From Sulfurimicrobium sp031426915 (GTDB lineage Bacteria; Pseudomonadota; Gammaproteobacteria; Burkholderiales; Sulfuricellaceae): 64,000 bases of DNA. A program made the position numbers and the translations under genes. The notes below the pieces were generated by a model. It did not search any database, had not been told where the DNA came from, and saw only the letters and a list, made by a program, of their open reading frames with translations. The first letter of the stretch is position 1. Each line of letters begins with the position of its first letter. The stretch lies in assembly GCA_031426915.1 (NCBI GenBank), contig JASJPB010000025.1, positions 87,072-151,071 of the forward strand. The letters are read 5' to 3'. This document shows positions 1-8,198 of the stretch, piece by piece.

Positions 1-1
1 C

Positions 2-763
2 TCTTCACTGCTGACCAGCGGAAACCAGACCAATCCGGATGCGCCCGCCAACCGCGACCTTATCCGTCGTATCGCCGAGCAAACCGGGAGCCAGCTCGTC
101 ATTTCTGGCATCATCCTGGACGCCGGCTCCGGCGTGGAAACCCTGCGCCCTTACGCCGGCTGGCAGGGCAGCGAAAACGGGCGCCGTTTCGAGCTTGGCC
201 TGCCATGGCCCAGCCTGAGCGCAGGCATCAAGCCGGAAGCGTCGGAGCGCCGCCTGGATGTGGAAATATTTCTCCATGACGGAATAACCGGGGCACTGGT
301 CGCCCGCCATCGTCATGGCGCCCTGGCCAACGGACGGGTAATGGTGGGCCGGGACAAGCCCTTTGCGAGCACGGCCTTTTTTGCCACCCCATTCGGCCAG
401 GTGCTGGAACAAACCCTCAACAGCCAGGTAGAAGCGCTCAACAGCGATCTGGAGTGCCTGCCATTCGTGGCAAATATCGTGCGCATCGAGGGAAGAAAAG
501 TTTTCCTGGACGCAGGCGGCACCTCGGCCCTGGCACCAGGAGACAAGCTGACGGTGTATCACAGAAACCCGTCCGCCCCAGTCGGCCGCTTCTCTCCAGC
601 CGCAGCGCTCGGCATTCCAGAAACCCCCGCCACGACACTCACCCTGATCCAGGTGCAGCCATTGTTTGCCGTTGGCGACTTGGCCGCCGACCCTGCCAAG
701 GCAAACGTGCAGGTAGGCGATGTAGTGCGCTTCGAAGCCGCCGGCAGCAAACAAATCCGCTAG
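2..763 (+). CDS. FlgT-like flagellar assembly protein, 3' part only
   Basis: The frame is open from base 2, so the gene enters from the left edge and only the last 253 or so residues are present. The visible part has a mixed alpha/beta domain (RDLIRRIAEQTGSQLVISG, then a predicted-beta stretch ending near LDVEIFLHDG). A C-terminal small beta domain follows (VFLDAGGTSALAPGDKL, then VQPLFAVGDL and VQVGDVVRF). That order resembles the middle and C-terminal domains of FlgT, a periplasmic protein of the flagellar H-ring. An internal ATG at 134 is not the start because the homologous region continues upstream of it. The FlgT assignment rests on domain feel and motifs; the N-terminal domain and signal peptide lie outside the window. 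Confidence 0.55.
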   Translation, partial: SSLLTSGNQTNPDAPANRDLIRRIAEQTGSQLVISGIILDAGSGVETLRPYAGWQGSENGRRFELGLPWPSLSAGIKPEASERRLDVEIFLHDGITGALVARHRHGALANGRVMVGRDKPFASTAFFATPFGQVLEQTLNSQVEALNSDLECLPFVANIVRIEGRKVFLDAGGTSALAPGDKLTVYHRNPSAPVGRFSPAAALGIPETPATTLTLIQVQPLFAVGDLAADPAKANVQVGDVVRFEAAGSKQIR

Positions 764-869
764 GCGCTTCCTGAAAAGAATTGGCCGCCACAATAGTTGC
801 TTACATCCGATGCAGCGCTACGCTGTCACAAAAGGGTAACTCCCGTCGGTTAACGTGTAAGCCTAAATC

Positions 870-2759
870 ATGAAACGCAAGACGATCCCCTCCGACCCCT
901 CCCCTTTCCTGGCCGAACTGGCACAATTGCTTGACGAAATACGCGCCTTGCGCGGTACCGTGCAGAAAACCCAGAAACAACTCATGGAACAATGGCGGCC
1001 CCATATCCATTGGCGCGGGTTCCGCAATAGCGCTGCCAACCTTGCCGCCTACATCGGGCTGCGACGTCACGACCTGAGACAGATGCAAAGCCGCCTGGGC
1101 AAACTCGGGCTATCTTCTCTCGGACGCAGCGAGGCCCATGTCGTGCCGGCTCTTGACGCGGTCACCAGCATGCTTGGAGTAATGAACGGCGGAACCCTCG
1201 ATGCCGAAAACCTGGCCCATTCCGGCACCAGCATGAATAATGCCGAGAACTTGCTCAGGCTCCACTCCAACCGGCTACTGGGATCTCCGCCCGCACACCG
1301 CTGGGCGCGCATCATGGTGACCTTCCCCAGCGAGGCAGGCGGCAATTATCTGTTCGTGCGCGAACTGGTGCTGCGTGGAATGGATTGCGCCCGCATCAAC
1401 TGTGCCCACGATGACGCCGCAACCTGGATGCACATGGTTGAATTTGTGCGTCAGGCGGAACAGGAAACAGGCAGATCGTGCAAGATTCTGATGGATCTGG
1501 CCGGACCCAAGCTGAGAACCGGCCCCGTGGTTCCCGGCCCCAGCATTGTTCACCTCAAGCCCAAACGCGACCTGGAGGGTAATGTCATCCAGGCTGCCAG
1601 CGTGATTCTCGACAGCAACGCCAGGCCGGGACGCCCGGCGGAGAGGGACGGATTAGGGCGGCGCACGCCAGCGAGACTCAACGTGGAAGCGGAATGGCAG
1701 GCGCGCCTGCAGCCAGATGATGTGATCCGTTGCACCGACATGCGCGGCAAGCAGCGCAAGCTGGTGGTGCAGCAACGCCTGTCCCAGCATGAAGTGCTGG
1801 CGCTATGCGAGGAGGGCGCTTATTTGAGCCCGGGACTCGAGCTGGAACACGGCCATGGCAAGCACGCCGCCAGCACCTGGATCGGTCCGGTCGACGCGCC
1901 CCCGATTGCGATTACCTTGCACCTGGACGATGCACTTCAGCTGACGCGGGAACAGACTCCCGGCGAGGCGGCGCAAGTGGATGAAGACGGCGACACGCTC
2001 ATCCCCGCCCATATTTCCTGCATCCAGCCGGAAGTATTCGCCCACTTGAAGCCCGGACAACGGGTCTGGATCGATGACGGCCACATTGGCGCCCGGATCG
2101 AATTGATCAACGCTGACGGGGCGCTGCTCAGGATCAGCCGGGCCAGGCCCGAGGGGGAAAAGCTGCAGCCGGAAAAAGGTCTCAACTTCCCCGACAGCGA
2201 ACTGAATTTCCCCGCGCTGACGGAAAAAGATCTGGCCGACCTTGACTTCGTCGCGGCCCATGCCGACATGGTCGGTTATTCCTTCGTGCAATCGGCCCAG
2301 GACATGGAACAGCTCATCGCCGAACTGGCCGCGCGGGACGGCGCAAAACTCGGCATTGTGGCCAAGATAGAAACGCGCAAGGGGTTGCAGAACCTGCCTG
2401 AGATCATCGTGCGCGGCGCCGGCCGACACCCGTTCGGGGTGATGATCGCGCGCGGCGACCTGGCAGTGGAAATCGGCTACGAGCGCATGGCCGAGATTCA
2501 GGAAGAAATCCTGTGGTTGTGCGAAGCCGCACACGTGCCGGTAATTTGGGCCACCCAGGTGCTGGAAGGCCTGGTGAAGCAGAACTTTCCCTCGCGCGCC
2601 GAAATGACCGATGCAGCCATGGCGGAGCGGGCGGAGTGCGTGATGCTCAACAAAGGCCCGTTCGTGCTCGACGCCATCGCGGTGCTCGACAACGTGGTGG
2701 CGCGGATGCAGGCGCACCAGAAGAAAAAAACGGCACAGTTAAGGGCCTTGCACTGGTAA
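870..2759 (+). CDS. pyk: Pyruvate kinase, long variant without C-terminal allosteric domain
   Basis: This is a 629-residue pyruvate kinase-like enzyme, which would make pyruvate and ATP from phosphoenolpyruvate and ADP. About 145 residues with no pyruvate kinase motif precede the barrel. The barrel then shows CARINCAHDD near 171, MDLAGPKLRTG near 210, VWIDDGHIGAR near 400, the active-site signature VAKIETRKGL near 497 and IARGDLAVEI near 529. The catalytic Lys and Mg-binding Glu/Asp are therefore kept. The lid (B) region between about 220 and 420 is roughly twice the usual size. The protein ends soon after the barrel, so the usual allosteric C domain is missing. In GPKLRTG a Lys stands where potassium-dependent enzymes have Glu, and a Leu precedes it; this pairing is known from potassium-independent pyruvate kinases. 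It converges with the next gene, with 4 bp between stops. Confidence 0.85.
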   Translation: MKRKTIPSDPSPFLAELAQLLDEIRALRGTVQKTQKQLMEQWRPHIHWRGFRNSAANLAAYIGLRRHDLRQMQSRLGKLGLSSLGRSEAHVVPALDAVTSMLGVMNGGTLDAENLAHSGTSMNNAENLLRLHSNRLLGSPPAHRWARIMVTFPSEAGGNYLFVRELVLRGMDCARINCAHDDAATWMHMVEFVRQAEQETGRSCKILMDLAGPKLRTGPVVPGPSIVHLKPKRDLEGNVIQAASVILDSNARPGRPAERDGLGRRTPARLNVEAEWQARLQPDDVIRCTDMRGKQRKLVVQQRLSQHEVLALCEEGAYLSPGLELEHGHGKHAASTWIGPVDAPPIAITLHLDDALQLTREQTPGEAAQVDEDGDTLIPAHISCIQPEVFAHLKPGQRVWIDDGHIGARIELINADGALLRISRARPEGEKLQPEKGLNFPDSELNFPALTEKDLADLDFVAAHADMVGYSFVQSAQDMEQLIAELAARDGAKLGIVAKIETRKGLQNLPEIIVRGAGRHPFGVMIARGDLAVEIGYERMAEIQEEILWLCEAAHVPVIWATQVLEGLVKQNFPSRAEMTDAAMAERAECVMLNKGPFVLDAIAVLDNVVARMQAHQKKKTAQLRALHW

Positions 2760-2763
2760 GGAT

Positions 2764-3009
2764 CTACTCCAGCCAGCCCACCAGGTAATACAGCCGGAAA
2801 CCTTCAGATGAGCGCGATGGCCCCAGCACCCGGCCGGCGAAGAGATTCTTCGCGGCATCGGCACCGCTGCGGGCCTCCTCTTCGGAGGCCACCAGCTGCA
2901 CGCAATTTTCCGGGAAACGGGTGCGCTTGCGCTGGGGGGAATAGACCAGCGCAAAGTGTTCCCCAACCAGTTGGGAACCCGGATCGTAAAAGATGTTTTT
3001 GACCGGCAA
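2764..3009 (-). CDS. Small hypothetical protein coupled to the PPK2 gene
   Basis: An 81-residue frame begins with TTG directly after the TAA of the PPK2 gene, which would allow translational coupling. The product is rich in charged residues (YSPQRKRTRFPENC, SEEEARSGADAAKN) and ends in an aromatic stretch (FRLYYLVGW). No signal peptide or membrane segment is visible, and I do not recognise the family. The reading frame fills the space to the convergent pyruvate kinase exactly, and its codon choice looks like that of its neighbours. The missing ATG start leaves real doubt about whether it is translated. Confidence 0.45.
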   Translation of the reverse strand: MPVKNIFYDPGSQLVGEHFALVYSPQRKRTRFPENCVQLVASEEEARSGADAAKNLFAGRVLGPSRSSEGFRLYYLVGWLE

Positions 3010-4533
3010 TTATGTGGCTTTCTCTTTTTGTGCCTTCTGGATGGGCTGAACGTTCTTCAACTTGGTTTCGATCCGGTCGCACAGGGTTTTCATGATCTTG
3101 ATCCGGGCGAAATTCTTGTCGTTGGCCTCCACCAGCGTCCACGGCGCACTTTCGGTGCTGGTGCGATCCACCATGTCGCAGATCGCCTGTTCGTAGGCAT
3201 CCCATTTCTCCCGGTTGCGCCAGTCCTCGTCGGTGATCTTGTAACGCTTGAAACCGGTTTTCTCGCGTTCCTTGAAACGCCTGAGCTGCTCGTCCTTGCT
3301 GATCGTGAGCCAGAACTTGACCACCACGATATTGTGGCGCGCCAACTGGGACTCGAAATCGATGATCTCGCTGTAGGCGCGCATCCAGTCCGATTCCGAG
3401 CAATAGCCCTCGACCCTTTCCACCAGCACGCGACCATACCAGGAGCGGTCGAAAATCGTCACCCGCCCGCGCCGTGGAACATGGCGCCAGAAGCGCCATA
3501 AATAGGGCTGGGCGCGCTCCTCCTCGGTCGGCGCGGCAATCGGGACCACCTGGTAAAAACGCGCATCGAGCGCGCTGGTGATACGGCGGATGCTGCCGCC
3601 CTTGCCGGCGGCGTCGTTGCCTTCGAATACCACGATCACGGTCATGTCCCTGAACCGGGCATCGCGTGTCAGCAAGGCGAGTTTGCTCTGATACTTTGCC
3701 AGCTCTTCCTCGTATTTTTTCTTTTCCAGCTTCTGGCCAAGATCCAGCGTTTTGAGGATATGCAGATTATCGATAGAAGGGAGCAGGGGCGGCGCATAGA
3801 CTTCTGGCAACTTGCGGTCGCCTTCGTCGAGACGCTTGCGAATCGTCTGGAGGATCGTTTTACCGATCGTCAGCCCACGATAGCGAGGATCTTCGCCTTC
3901 GACAATGAACCACGGCGCTTCGGCGGTGCTGGTATGGCGGATCACGCTCTCGTTCACGGTGCGAAATTTGTCATAGAGCTTGAAGTGTTCCCAGTCGCGT
4001 TCGGTCACGCGCCAACGGGTCTTGGGGTCCTTCTCCAGTGCCTTGAGGCGCTTTTCCTGCTTGTCCTTGGAAAGATGCAACCAGAACTTGATGATCAGCG
4101 CACCTTCGTCGGTCAGCATCTTCTCCAGTTTTTTCGCCCGCTCCAGGCTTTGGTCGAGATCGGCCGTTTTGGTGACGCCGTTCACCCGGTTGAGGATCGG
4201 CCAGGTATACCAGGAACCGAGAAACACGCCGACTTTTCCCTTGGGGGGCAGAGCGCGCCAGAAGCGCCACATCATCGGCCGATCCAGCTCCTCGTCGGAA
4301 GGCTCGCCCATGCCGTGACTCTGAACATGACGCGGATCCAGCCACTCGTTGAGCAGGTTGACGGATTCTCCGCGTCCAGCCCCGTCCAGACCGCCGATGA
4401 GAATAATGACCGGAAATTTGCCACTCTGAAACAGGTCCATCTGCACATCCAGCAAGGCTTCACGCAATGCAGGAACTTCCTTGGCATAGGTGGCTTTATC
4501 GATTTTGTGGCCCAGCTCCGCCGATTCGAACAT
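3010..4533 (-). CDS. pap: Polyphosphate:AMP phosphotransferase (two-domain PPK2)
   Basis: A 507-residue cytosolic protein with two tandem PPK2 domains. Family members use polyphosphate to convert AMP to ADP. Domain 1 (about 20-240) has a Walker A-like loop GGLDGAGRGE at 47-56 and SWYTWPILNRV at 107. Domain 2 (about 290-495) has the standard GNDAAGKGG at 305-313 and DRSWYGRVLVERV at 362. Domain 1 lacks the usual Lys in the loop and the Asp-Arg before SWY, so domain 2 is probably the catalytic one, as is usual for fused PPK2 enzymes. I chose the ATG at 4533 over the one at 4548 because a strong GGAGGG lies just upstream of 4533 and would otherwise be coding. ppk1 and a polyP-binding CHAD protein are encoded within 10 kb. 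Confidence 0.92.
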   Translation of the reverse strand: MFESAELGHKIDKATYAKEVPALREALLDVQMDLFQSGKFPVIILIGGLDGAGRGESVNLLNEWLDPRHVQSHGMGEPSDEELDRPMMWRFWRALPPKGKVGVFLGSWYTWPILNRVNGVTKTADLDQSLERAKKLEKMLTDEGALIIKFWLHLSKDKQEKRLKALEKDPKTRWRVTERDWEHFKLYDKFRTVNESVIRHTSTAEAPWFIVEGEDPRYRGLTIGKTILQTIRKRLDEGDRKLPEVYAPPLLPSIDNLHILKTLDLGQKLEKKKYEEELAKYQSKLALLTRDARFRDMTVIVVFEGNDAAGKGGSIRRITSALDARFYQVVPIAAPTEEERAQPYLWRFWRHVPRRGRVTIFDRSWYGRVLVERVEGYCSESDWMRAYSEIIDFESQLARHNIVVVKFWLTISKDEQLRRFKEREKTGFKRYKITDEDWRNREKWDAYEQAICDMVDRTSTESAPWTLVEANDKNFARIKIMKTLCDRIETKLKNVQPIQKAQKEKAT

Positions 4534-4537
4534 TATT

Positions 4538-4543
4538 CCCTCC
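4538..4543 (-). promoter_or_regulatory. Ribosome binding site deciding the pap start
   Basis: GGAGGG on the minus strand lies 4 bases before the ATG at 4533. It falls inside the first codons if translation began at 4548, which favours the downstream start. Confidence 0.6.
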
Positions 4544-4610
4544 CCCATTAAGCTTCAAAGCTCTATCTCATACTCTTTTGGGCCAAACTTCAAGCGTTCC
4601 ACCGCTTAAA

Positions 4611-4644
4611 TCGTCATGCGGCTGTCACTTTGCGTAGTTAGGAT
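4611..4644 (+). promoter_or_regulatory. Putative PHO-box promoter of the glycosyltransferase-phospholipase unit
   Basis: TCGTCAT at 4611-4617 and CTGTCAC at 4622-4628 are separated by exactly 4 bases. Together they match the two 7-base PhoB half-sites (CTGTCAT) at 11 of 14 positions. Ten bases further on, TAGGAT at 4639-4644 sits where the -10 element of a PhoB-activated promoter is expected. The glycosyltransferase starts 40 bp downstream at 4684. By simple random-base arithmetic a few 11/14 matches are expected in 64 kb on both strands. The support is therefore the intergenic position, the -10 spacing and the phosphate-related neighbours rather than the score alone. Confidence 0.45.
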
Positions 4645-4673
4645 CTAACGATTTTCCTGCCCTGAATACCGAT

Positions 4674-4678
4674 GGAGG
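4674..4678 (+). promoter_or_regulatory. Ribosome binding site deciding the glycosyltransferase start
   Basis: GGAGG is followed by 5 bases and then the ATG at 4684. An in-frame ATG at 4672 overlaps this site and is therefore unlikely to be used. Confidence 0.65.
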
Positions 4679-4683
4679 CTGTA

Positions 4684-5910
4684 ATGAAAATCCTGATGAT
4701 TTCGGATGTGTACTTCCCACGCATCAATGGCGTATCCACCTCCATTGCCACCTACCGCCACGAACTTGAAGAACGTGGCCATGAGGTGCATCTGATCGCG
4801 CCGGACTACGATGGCCTTGTCACCGACGACGAGCTGCGAGTCCGCCGCATACCCGCCTGGCATCTCCCCTTCGACCCGGAAGACCGCTTGATCAGGAGCG
4901 CCCACGTGCTGGCCTCGCGCGAGGAACTGCTCGATCAGGACTTTGACCTGCTACATATCCAGACCCCTTTCGTCGCCCACTATCTGGGCGTACGCCTGGC
5001 CCGCGAACTGGGTATTCCACGCGTGGAAACTTACCACACCTATTTCGAGGAATACCTTTACCATTACCTCCCCTTCCTGCCCAAAGCGAGCACCCGCTTT
5101 CTGGCGCGGAGCATGTCGCGCCGCCAGTGCAACGATCTCGACGCGCTGGTAGTGCCATCCAGCGCAATGCTGGAGGTGCTTCGAGGCTATGGCATTCGGA
5201 CCCATGCCGAAATCATCCCCACCGGTCTTCCGGAACAGAATTTCATACCCGGCGACGGCCAGGCGTTCCGCGCCAAACACGGCATTGCCCCAGCACGCCC
5301 GGTCATGCTCTATGTGGGTCGGGTAGCGTTCGAAAAAAACATCACTTTCCTGCTCAAGGTAACAGCACGCATCAAGCAGCACATGCCGGATACACTGCTG
5401 GTGGTGGCAGGGGAGGGACCAGCACTCGAGGGTCTCAAGCGCGAAGCCGTACAACTCGGCCTGAGCGGCAATGTCCTTTTCGTCGGCTACCTTGATCGCA
5501 TCAGGGAATTGCCCGATTGCTACCGCGCCGCCAACGTGTTCGTATTTTCCTCCTGCACCGAAACTCAAGGACTGGTGCTGCTGGAAGCCATGGCGCAAGC
5601 TGTTCCGGTTGTGGCCCTGGCGGAAATGGGCACCAAGGACATATTGCAACCAGGCTTTGGGGCGATCGTTGCCGCAAACGACGTAGAAGATTTCGCTGCC
5701 AACGTACTGCCCCTGCTGCAACACCCCGATGCCACCGCGCAACTGGGAAAGCAGGGAAGAGAATATGCCCGCGACTGGTCCGCCGGCGCCCTGGCGGAAA
5801 GAATGCTGGGCTTTTACCAGCACATCATCGAACGCCATGTAGAGGTTCCGACCCAGGCTCGGCGCTATGGGGTAAATGACTGTCTAAGCGCGAGCAAGGA
5901 TTGCACCTAA
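4684..5910 (+). CDS. Family 4 glycosyltransferase, probably acting on a lipid
   Basis: A 408-residue GT-B fold enzyme. The N-terminal domain opens with MKILMISDVYFPRINGVSTS, a start typical of bacterial diacylglycerol glycosyltransferases and mannosyltransferases. The C-terminal nucleotide-sugar domain has VMLYVGRVAFEKN near 210, LLVVAGEGPA near 242 and FSSCTETQGLVLLEAMA near 290, with the family EX7E motif. It should transfer a sugar from a nucleotide donor to a membrane or carbohydrate acceptor at the cytosolic face; the sugar cannot be read from the sequence. The gene is preceded by a PHO-box-like promoter and followed after 74 bp by a phospholipase C gene on the same strand. That context suggests replacement of phospholipid by glycolipid, which is inference. 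Confidence 0.85.
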   Translation: MKILMISDVYFPRINGVSTSIATYRHELEERGHEVHLIAPDYDGLVTDDELRVRRIPAWHLPFDPEDRLIRSAHVLASREELLDQDFDLLHIQTPFVAHYLGVRLARELGIPRVETYHTYFEEYLYHYLPFLPKASTRFLARSMSRRQCNDLDALVVPSSAMLEVLRGYGIRTHAEIIPTGLPEQNFIPGDGQAFRAKHGIAPARPVMLYVGRVAFEKNITFLLKVTARIKQHMPDTLLVVAGEGPALEGLKREAVQLGLSGNVLFVGYLDRIRELPDCYRAANVFVFSSCTETQGLVLLEAMAQAVPVVALAEMGTKDILQPGFGAIVAANDVEDFAANVLPLLQHPDATAQLGKQGREYARDWSAGALAERMLGFYQHIIERHVEVPTQARRYGVNDCLSASKDCT

Positions 5911-5984
5911 ACATCGTTTTCATGACTCCGGAATTTAACGCCGTCTTAACACCCATGTAGCAATGGGGCACCAAAATATGGCCC

Positions 5985-6848
5985 ATGGGAAAAAGAACCA
6001 TCACCTTTATCCTGTGGCTGGTTCCGCTGCTTTTGTACAGCGCCAACGCCCATGCCTGGGGACTTTTTACCCATGTATATTTCGCCCAGTTGCTGATCTG
6101 GTCGGTCCCGCTGGCGGATCCGCGCCTGCGCCGGGTGATAAAAAATTTTCCCCGCCTGGTGATGGCCGGCGCCTGCCTGCCCGATCTTGCCATCGTTGCC
6201 AGCTATGCGCGAACCGATGCTTTCGCGGCAAGCCATCATTGGGAAACCAGCGAAAAACTTTTCCGTGACGCACGTGATGACCGGGAAACCGCCTTGGCAA
6301 TCGGTTATGGCAGCCACCTGCTGGTGGATGTCATCGCCCATCACCATTTCGTTCCAGCCCACGAGATCATGTGGCTGGATTTTCCCATGATCACGCATAT
6401 TGCAGCGGAATGGACGATGGACGCCCATGTCCTGCGCCACCTGTTCGCCAGGCCGCACTCCCTGCTGCAAGGCGAAGCGCAAATGCTGATCCCCTACGTG
6501 GCCAGGCATTTCGGATGTAGCTTGGAACAATCGCGCGCGGCGCTCACTTACCTGGCCGAAGGAGATGCCTGGTTGCGCCGTGGCCGGATTCCGCAACTCC
6601 TGTACCAGCTTGCCCTGCGCATGGATAAGCCATTGCGGCGACGCTTCGACAACTACATCGGCGCCACGGCGGAACTGCTGCCGCAATTGGAACGCGTGTT
6701 GGCCGGAGAAACCCCGTTCCTGTGCGCTGAAGCCGCCTGCCGTCTCAGCGCACAGAGACATGTGGGACAGCACAGGAAACGCCAGATCGAGCTACGCCTG
6801 CCGCTACCACGAGATCTGTTTCAGATCGTGAACCAGCCCGCCCGGTAG
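5985..6848 (+). CDS. Secreted zinc-dependent phospholipase C family protein
   Basis: The 287-residue product has an N-terminal signal peptide (hydrophobic FILWLVPLLLYS, predicted cleavage after NAHA at residue 24), so the mature protein would begin with Trp25. In bacterial zinc phospholipase C the amino group of an N-terminal Trp is itself a zinc ligand. Further candidate ligands follow: H30 in GLFTH, D in LPDLAIVA, HH in ASHHWETSEK, and GSHLLVDVIAHHHF. The role would be cleavage of phospholipid headgroups in the periplasm or outside the cell, leaving diacylglycerol. It sits between two glycosyltransferase genes. The C-terminal part after residue 200 is less typical, and a different phosphoester substrate is possible. 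Confidence 0.75.
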   Translation: MGKRTITFILWLVPLLLYSANAHAWGLFTHVYFAQLLIWSVPLADPRLRRVIKNFPRLVMAGACLPDLAIVASYARTDAFAASHHWETSEKLFRDARDDRETALAIGYGSHLLVDVIAHHHFVPAHEIMWLDFPMITHIAAEWTMDAHVLRHLFARPHSLLQGEAQMLIPYVARHFGCSLEQSRAALTYLAEGDAWLRRGRIPQLLYQLALRMDKPLRRRFDNYIGATAELLPQLERVLAGETPFLCAEAACRLSAQRHVGQHRKRQIELRLPLPRDLFQIVNQPAR

Positions 6849-6855
6849 CCGCCGC

Positions 6856-8088
6856 TCACAAATCAGGGACGAACGAGAAGGGCGCGTTTGCCTGGTGTGC
6901 ACGCTCCCATTGCTGCACCACTCTGACAACAAGCTGCTCGAAACGCTCGTGAACGCGGTTCCAGTCGACACTTTCCGCGCTCAAGCGGGCATTCACGCCC
7001 ATGCGACGCAGATCCCTGGGGCTCGCGGAAGAATGCAGCGCCTGGGCGATGAATGCCTGCGGATCGGCAAAAGCGGCACGCAATCCATTCTCGCCATGCC
7101 GTACATGCTCCCGCGCGGCAGCGTAGTCGTAAGCCACCACCGGCAGGGCGCTCGCCATGGCCTCGAGCACGACGTTGCCGAAAGTTTCGCTGGTGCTGGG
7201 AAACACAAACAGGTCCGCGGAAGCATAGTGCTCAGCCAGCGCAACGCCTGTTTGCATGCCAACAAATATTACATCCGGGTTCATGGCTTGCAGTCTGGCC
7301 CGCTCGGGGCCATCGCCCACCATTACCAGTTTCATGTCCGGCCGGGCGCCCTGCATGCGGCGGAAAGCCTCGATCAGTAGCGGCAAATTCTTTTCCGCCG
7401 CGATGCGACCAACGTATAACGCCGCCAGATTGTGCTCACCCACGCCCCAGGACTGGCGCAGCATCCTGTTCCAGCGCGAGGGGTGAAACAGCTCCGTGTC
7501 CACGCCCCTGGACAGGACTTGCACATTCCTGAAACCGGAGCTTGCCAATTCGTGCCGCAGAAAGTCTGTTGGAACCAGAGTGCATTGCGTGCGATTGTGC
7601 ATCCAGCGCAGATAACTCCTGATGGTCCCATTCAGCATCCCCATCCGGTAATACTGGCTGTAGGTGTGAAAATTGGTGTGAAAGTCGGAAATCACCGGCA
7701 GCCGCAGCTTTTTCGCGGCTGCCAGGGCGGACCAACCCAGAGGCCCTTCCGTCACGATCTGCACCACATGGGGGCGCTGGGCCTGCCACAGACGCACCAG
7801 CTCGGATTTGGCCGGCAGCCCTATCTTCAGGCCGGCATAACCGGGGAGTGGCATACCGCGCACCAGCGTCTCCTCGAACGAGGCCGAGTTCGCCCCCGTT
7901 TCTTCTGGATTTTGTCGCGGACGAACCAGTCGCACCTGGTGATAACGACTGATGAGTCCCTGTACCATGCGCTGGGTGGTATTCGCCACCCCGTTAACTT
8001 CCGGAGGATAAGTCTCAGTGACCACTGCGATGCGCAGTGGGCGGTCCACCTTTGGCGGATTGAAAAGCAAGTGTGGAATGTCTTTCAT
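6856..8088 (-). CDS. Family 4 glycosyltransferase (MgtA-like)
   Basis: A 410-residue GT-B glycosyltransferase. RPLRIAVVTETYPPEVNGVA near residue 17 is typical of GDP-mannose-dependent alpha-mannosyltransferase-like enzymes. It also shows VISDFHTNFHTYSQYY near 130, ALYVGRIAAEKNLP near 228, MVGDGPERARL near 262 and FPSTSETFGNVVLEAMAS near 302, the EX7E donor site. I take the ATG at 8088 rather than the upstream TTG at 8133; the protein then begins MKDIPHLLFN. It converges with the phospholipase C gene, with 7 bp between stops. It is related to but clearly distinct from the glycosyltransferase at 4684, so the two may act in sequence on one glycolipid (inference). Confidence 0.82.
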   Translation of the reverse strand: MKDIPHLLFNPPKVDRPLRIAVVTETYPPEVNGVANTTQRMVQGLISRYHQVRLVRPRQNPEETGANSASFEETLVRGMPLPGYAGLKIGLPAKSELVRLWQAQRPHVVQIVTEGPLGWSALAAAKKLRLPVISDFHTNFHTYSQYYRMGMLNGTIRSYLRWMHNRTQCTLVPTDFLRHELASSGFRNVQVLSRGVDTELFHPSRWNRMLRQSWGVGEHNLAALYVGRIAAEKNLPLLIEAFRRMQGARPDMKLVMVGDGPERARLQAMNPDVIFVGMQTGVALAEHYASADLFVFPSTSETFGNVVLEAMASALPVVAYDYAAAREHVRHGENGLRAAFADPQAFIAQALHSSASPRDLRRMGVNARLSAESVDWNRVHERFEQLVVRVVQQWERAHQANAPFSFVPDL

Positions 8089-8198
8089 GCCAGAACCCTG
8101 ATACCGTAAAACGGCACTGTGCTCCGGCAACAAGAAAACTGGATGACCGAAACGTGATATTTGGGTTACAGCCTCACCCCAGGCGCGTTTCCCTCACG

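Noticed and set aside
8143..8160. A second PHO-box-like site on the minus strand before the MgtA-like glycosyltransferase (ATATCAC-N4-CGGTCAT)
   Set aside because: Only 10 of 14 positions match and no -10-like hexamer lies at the expected distance, so chance is the simpler explanation.
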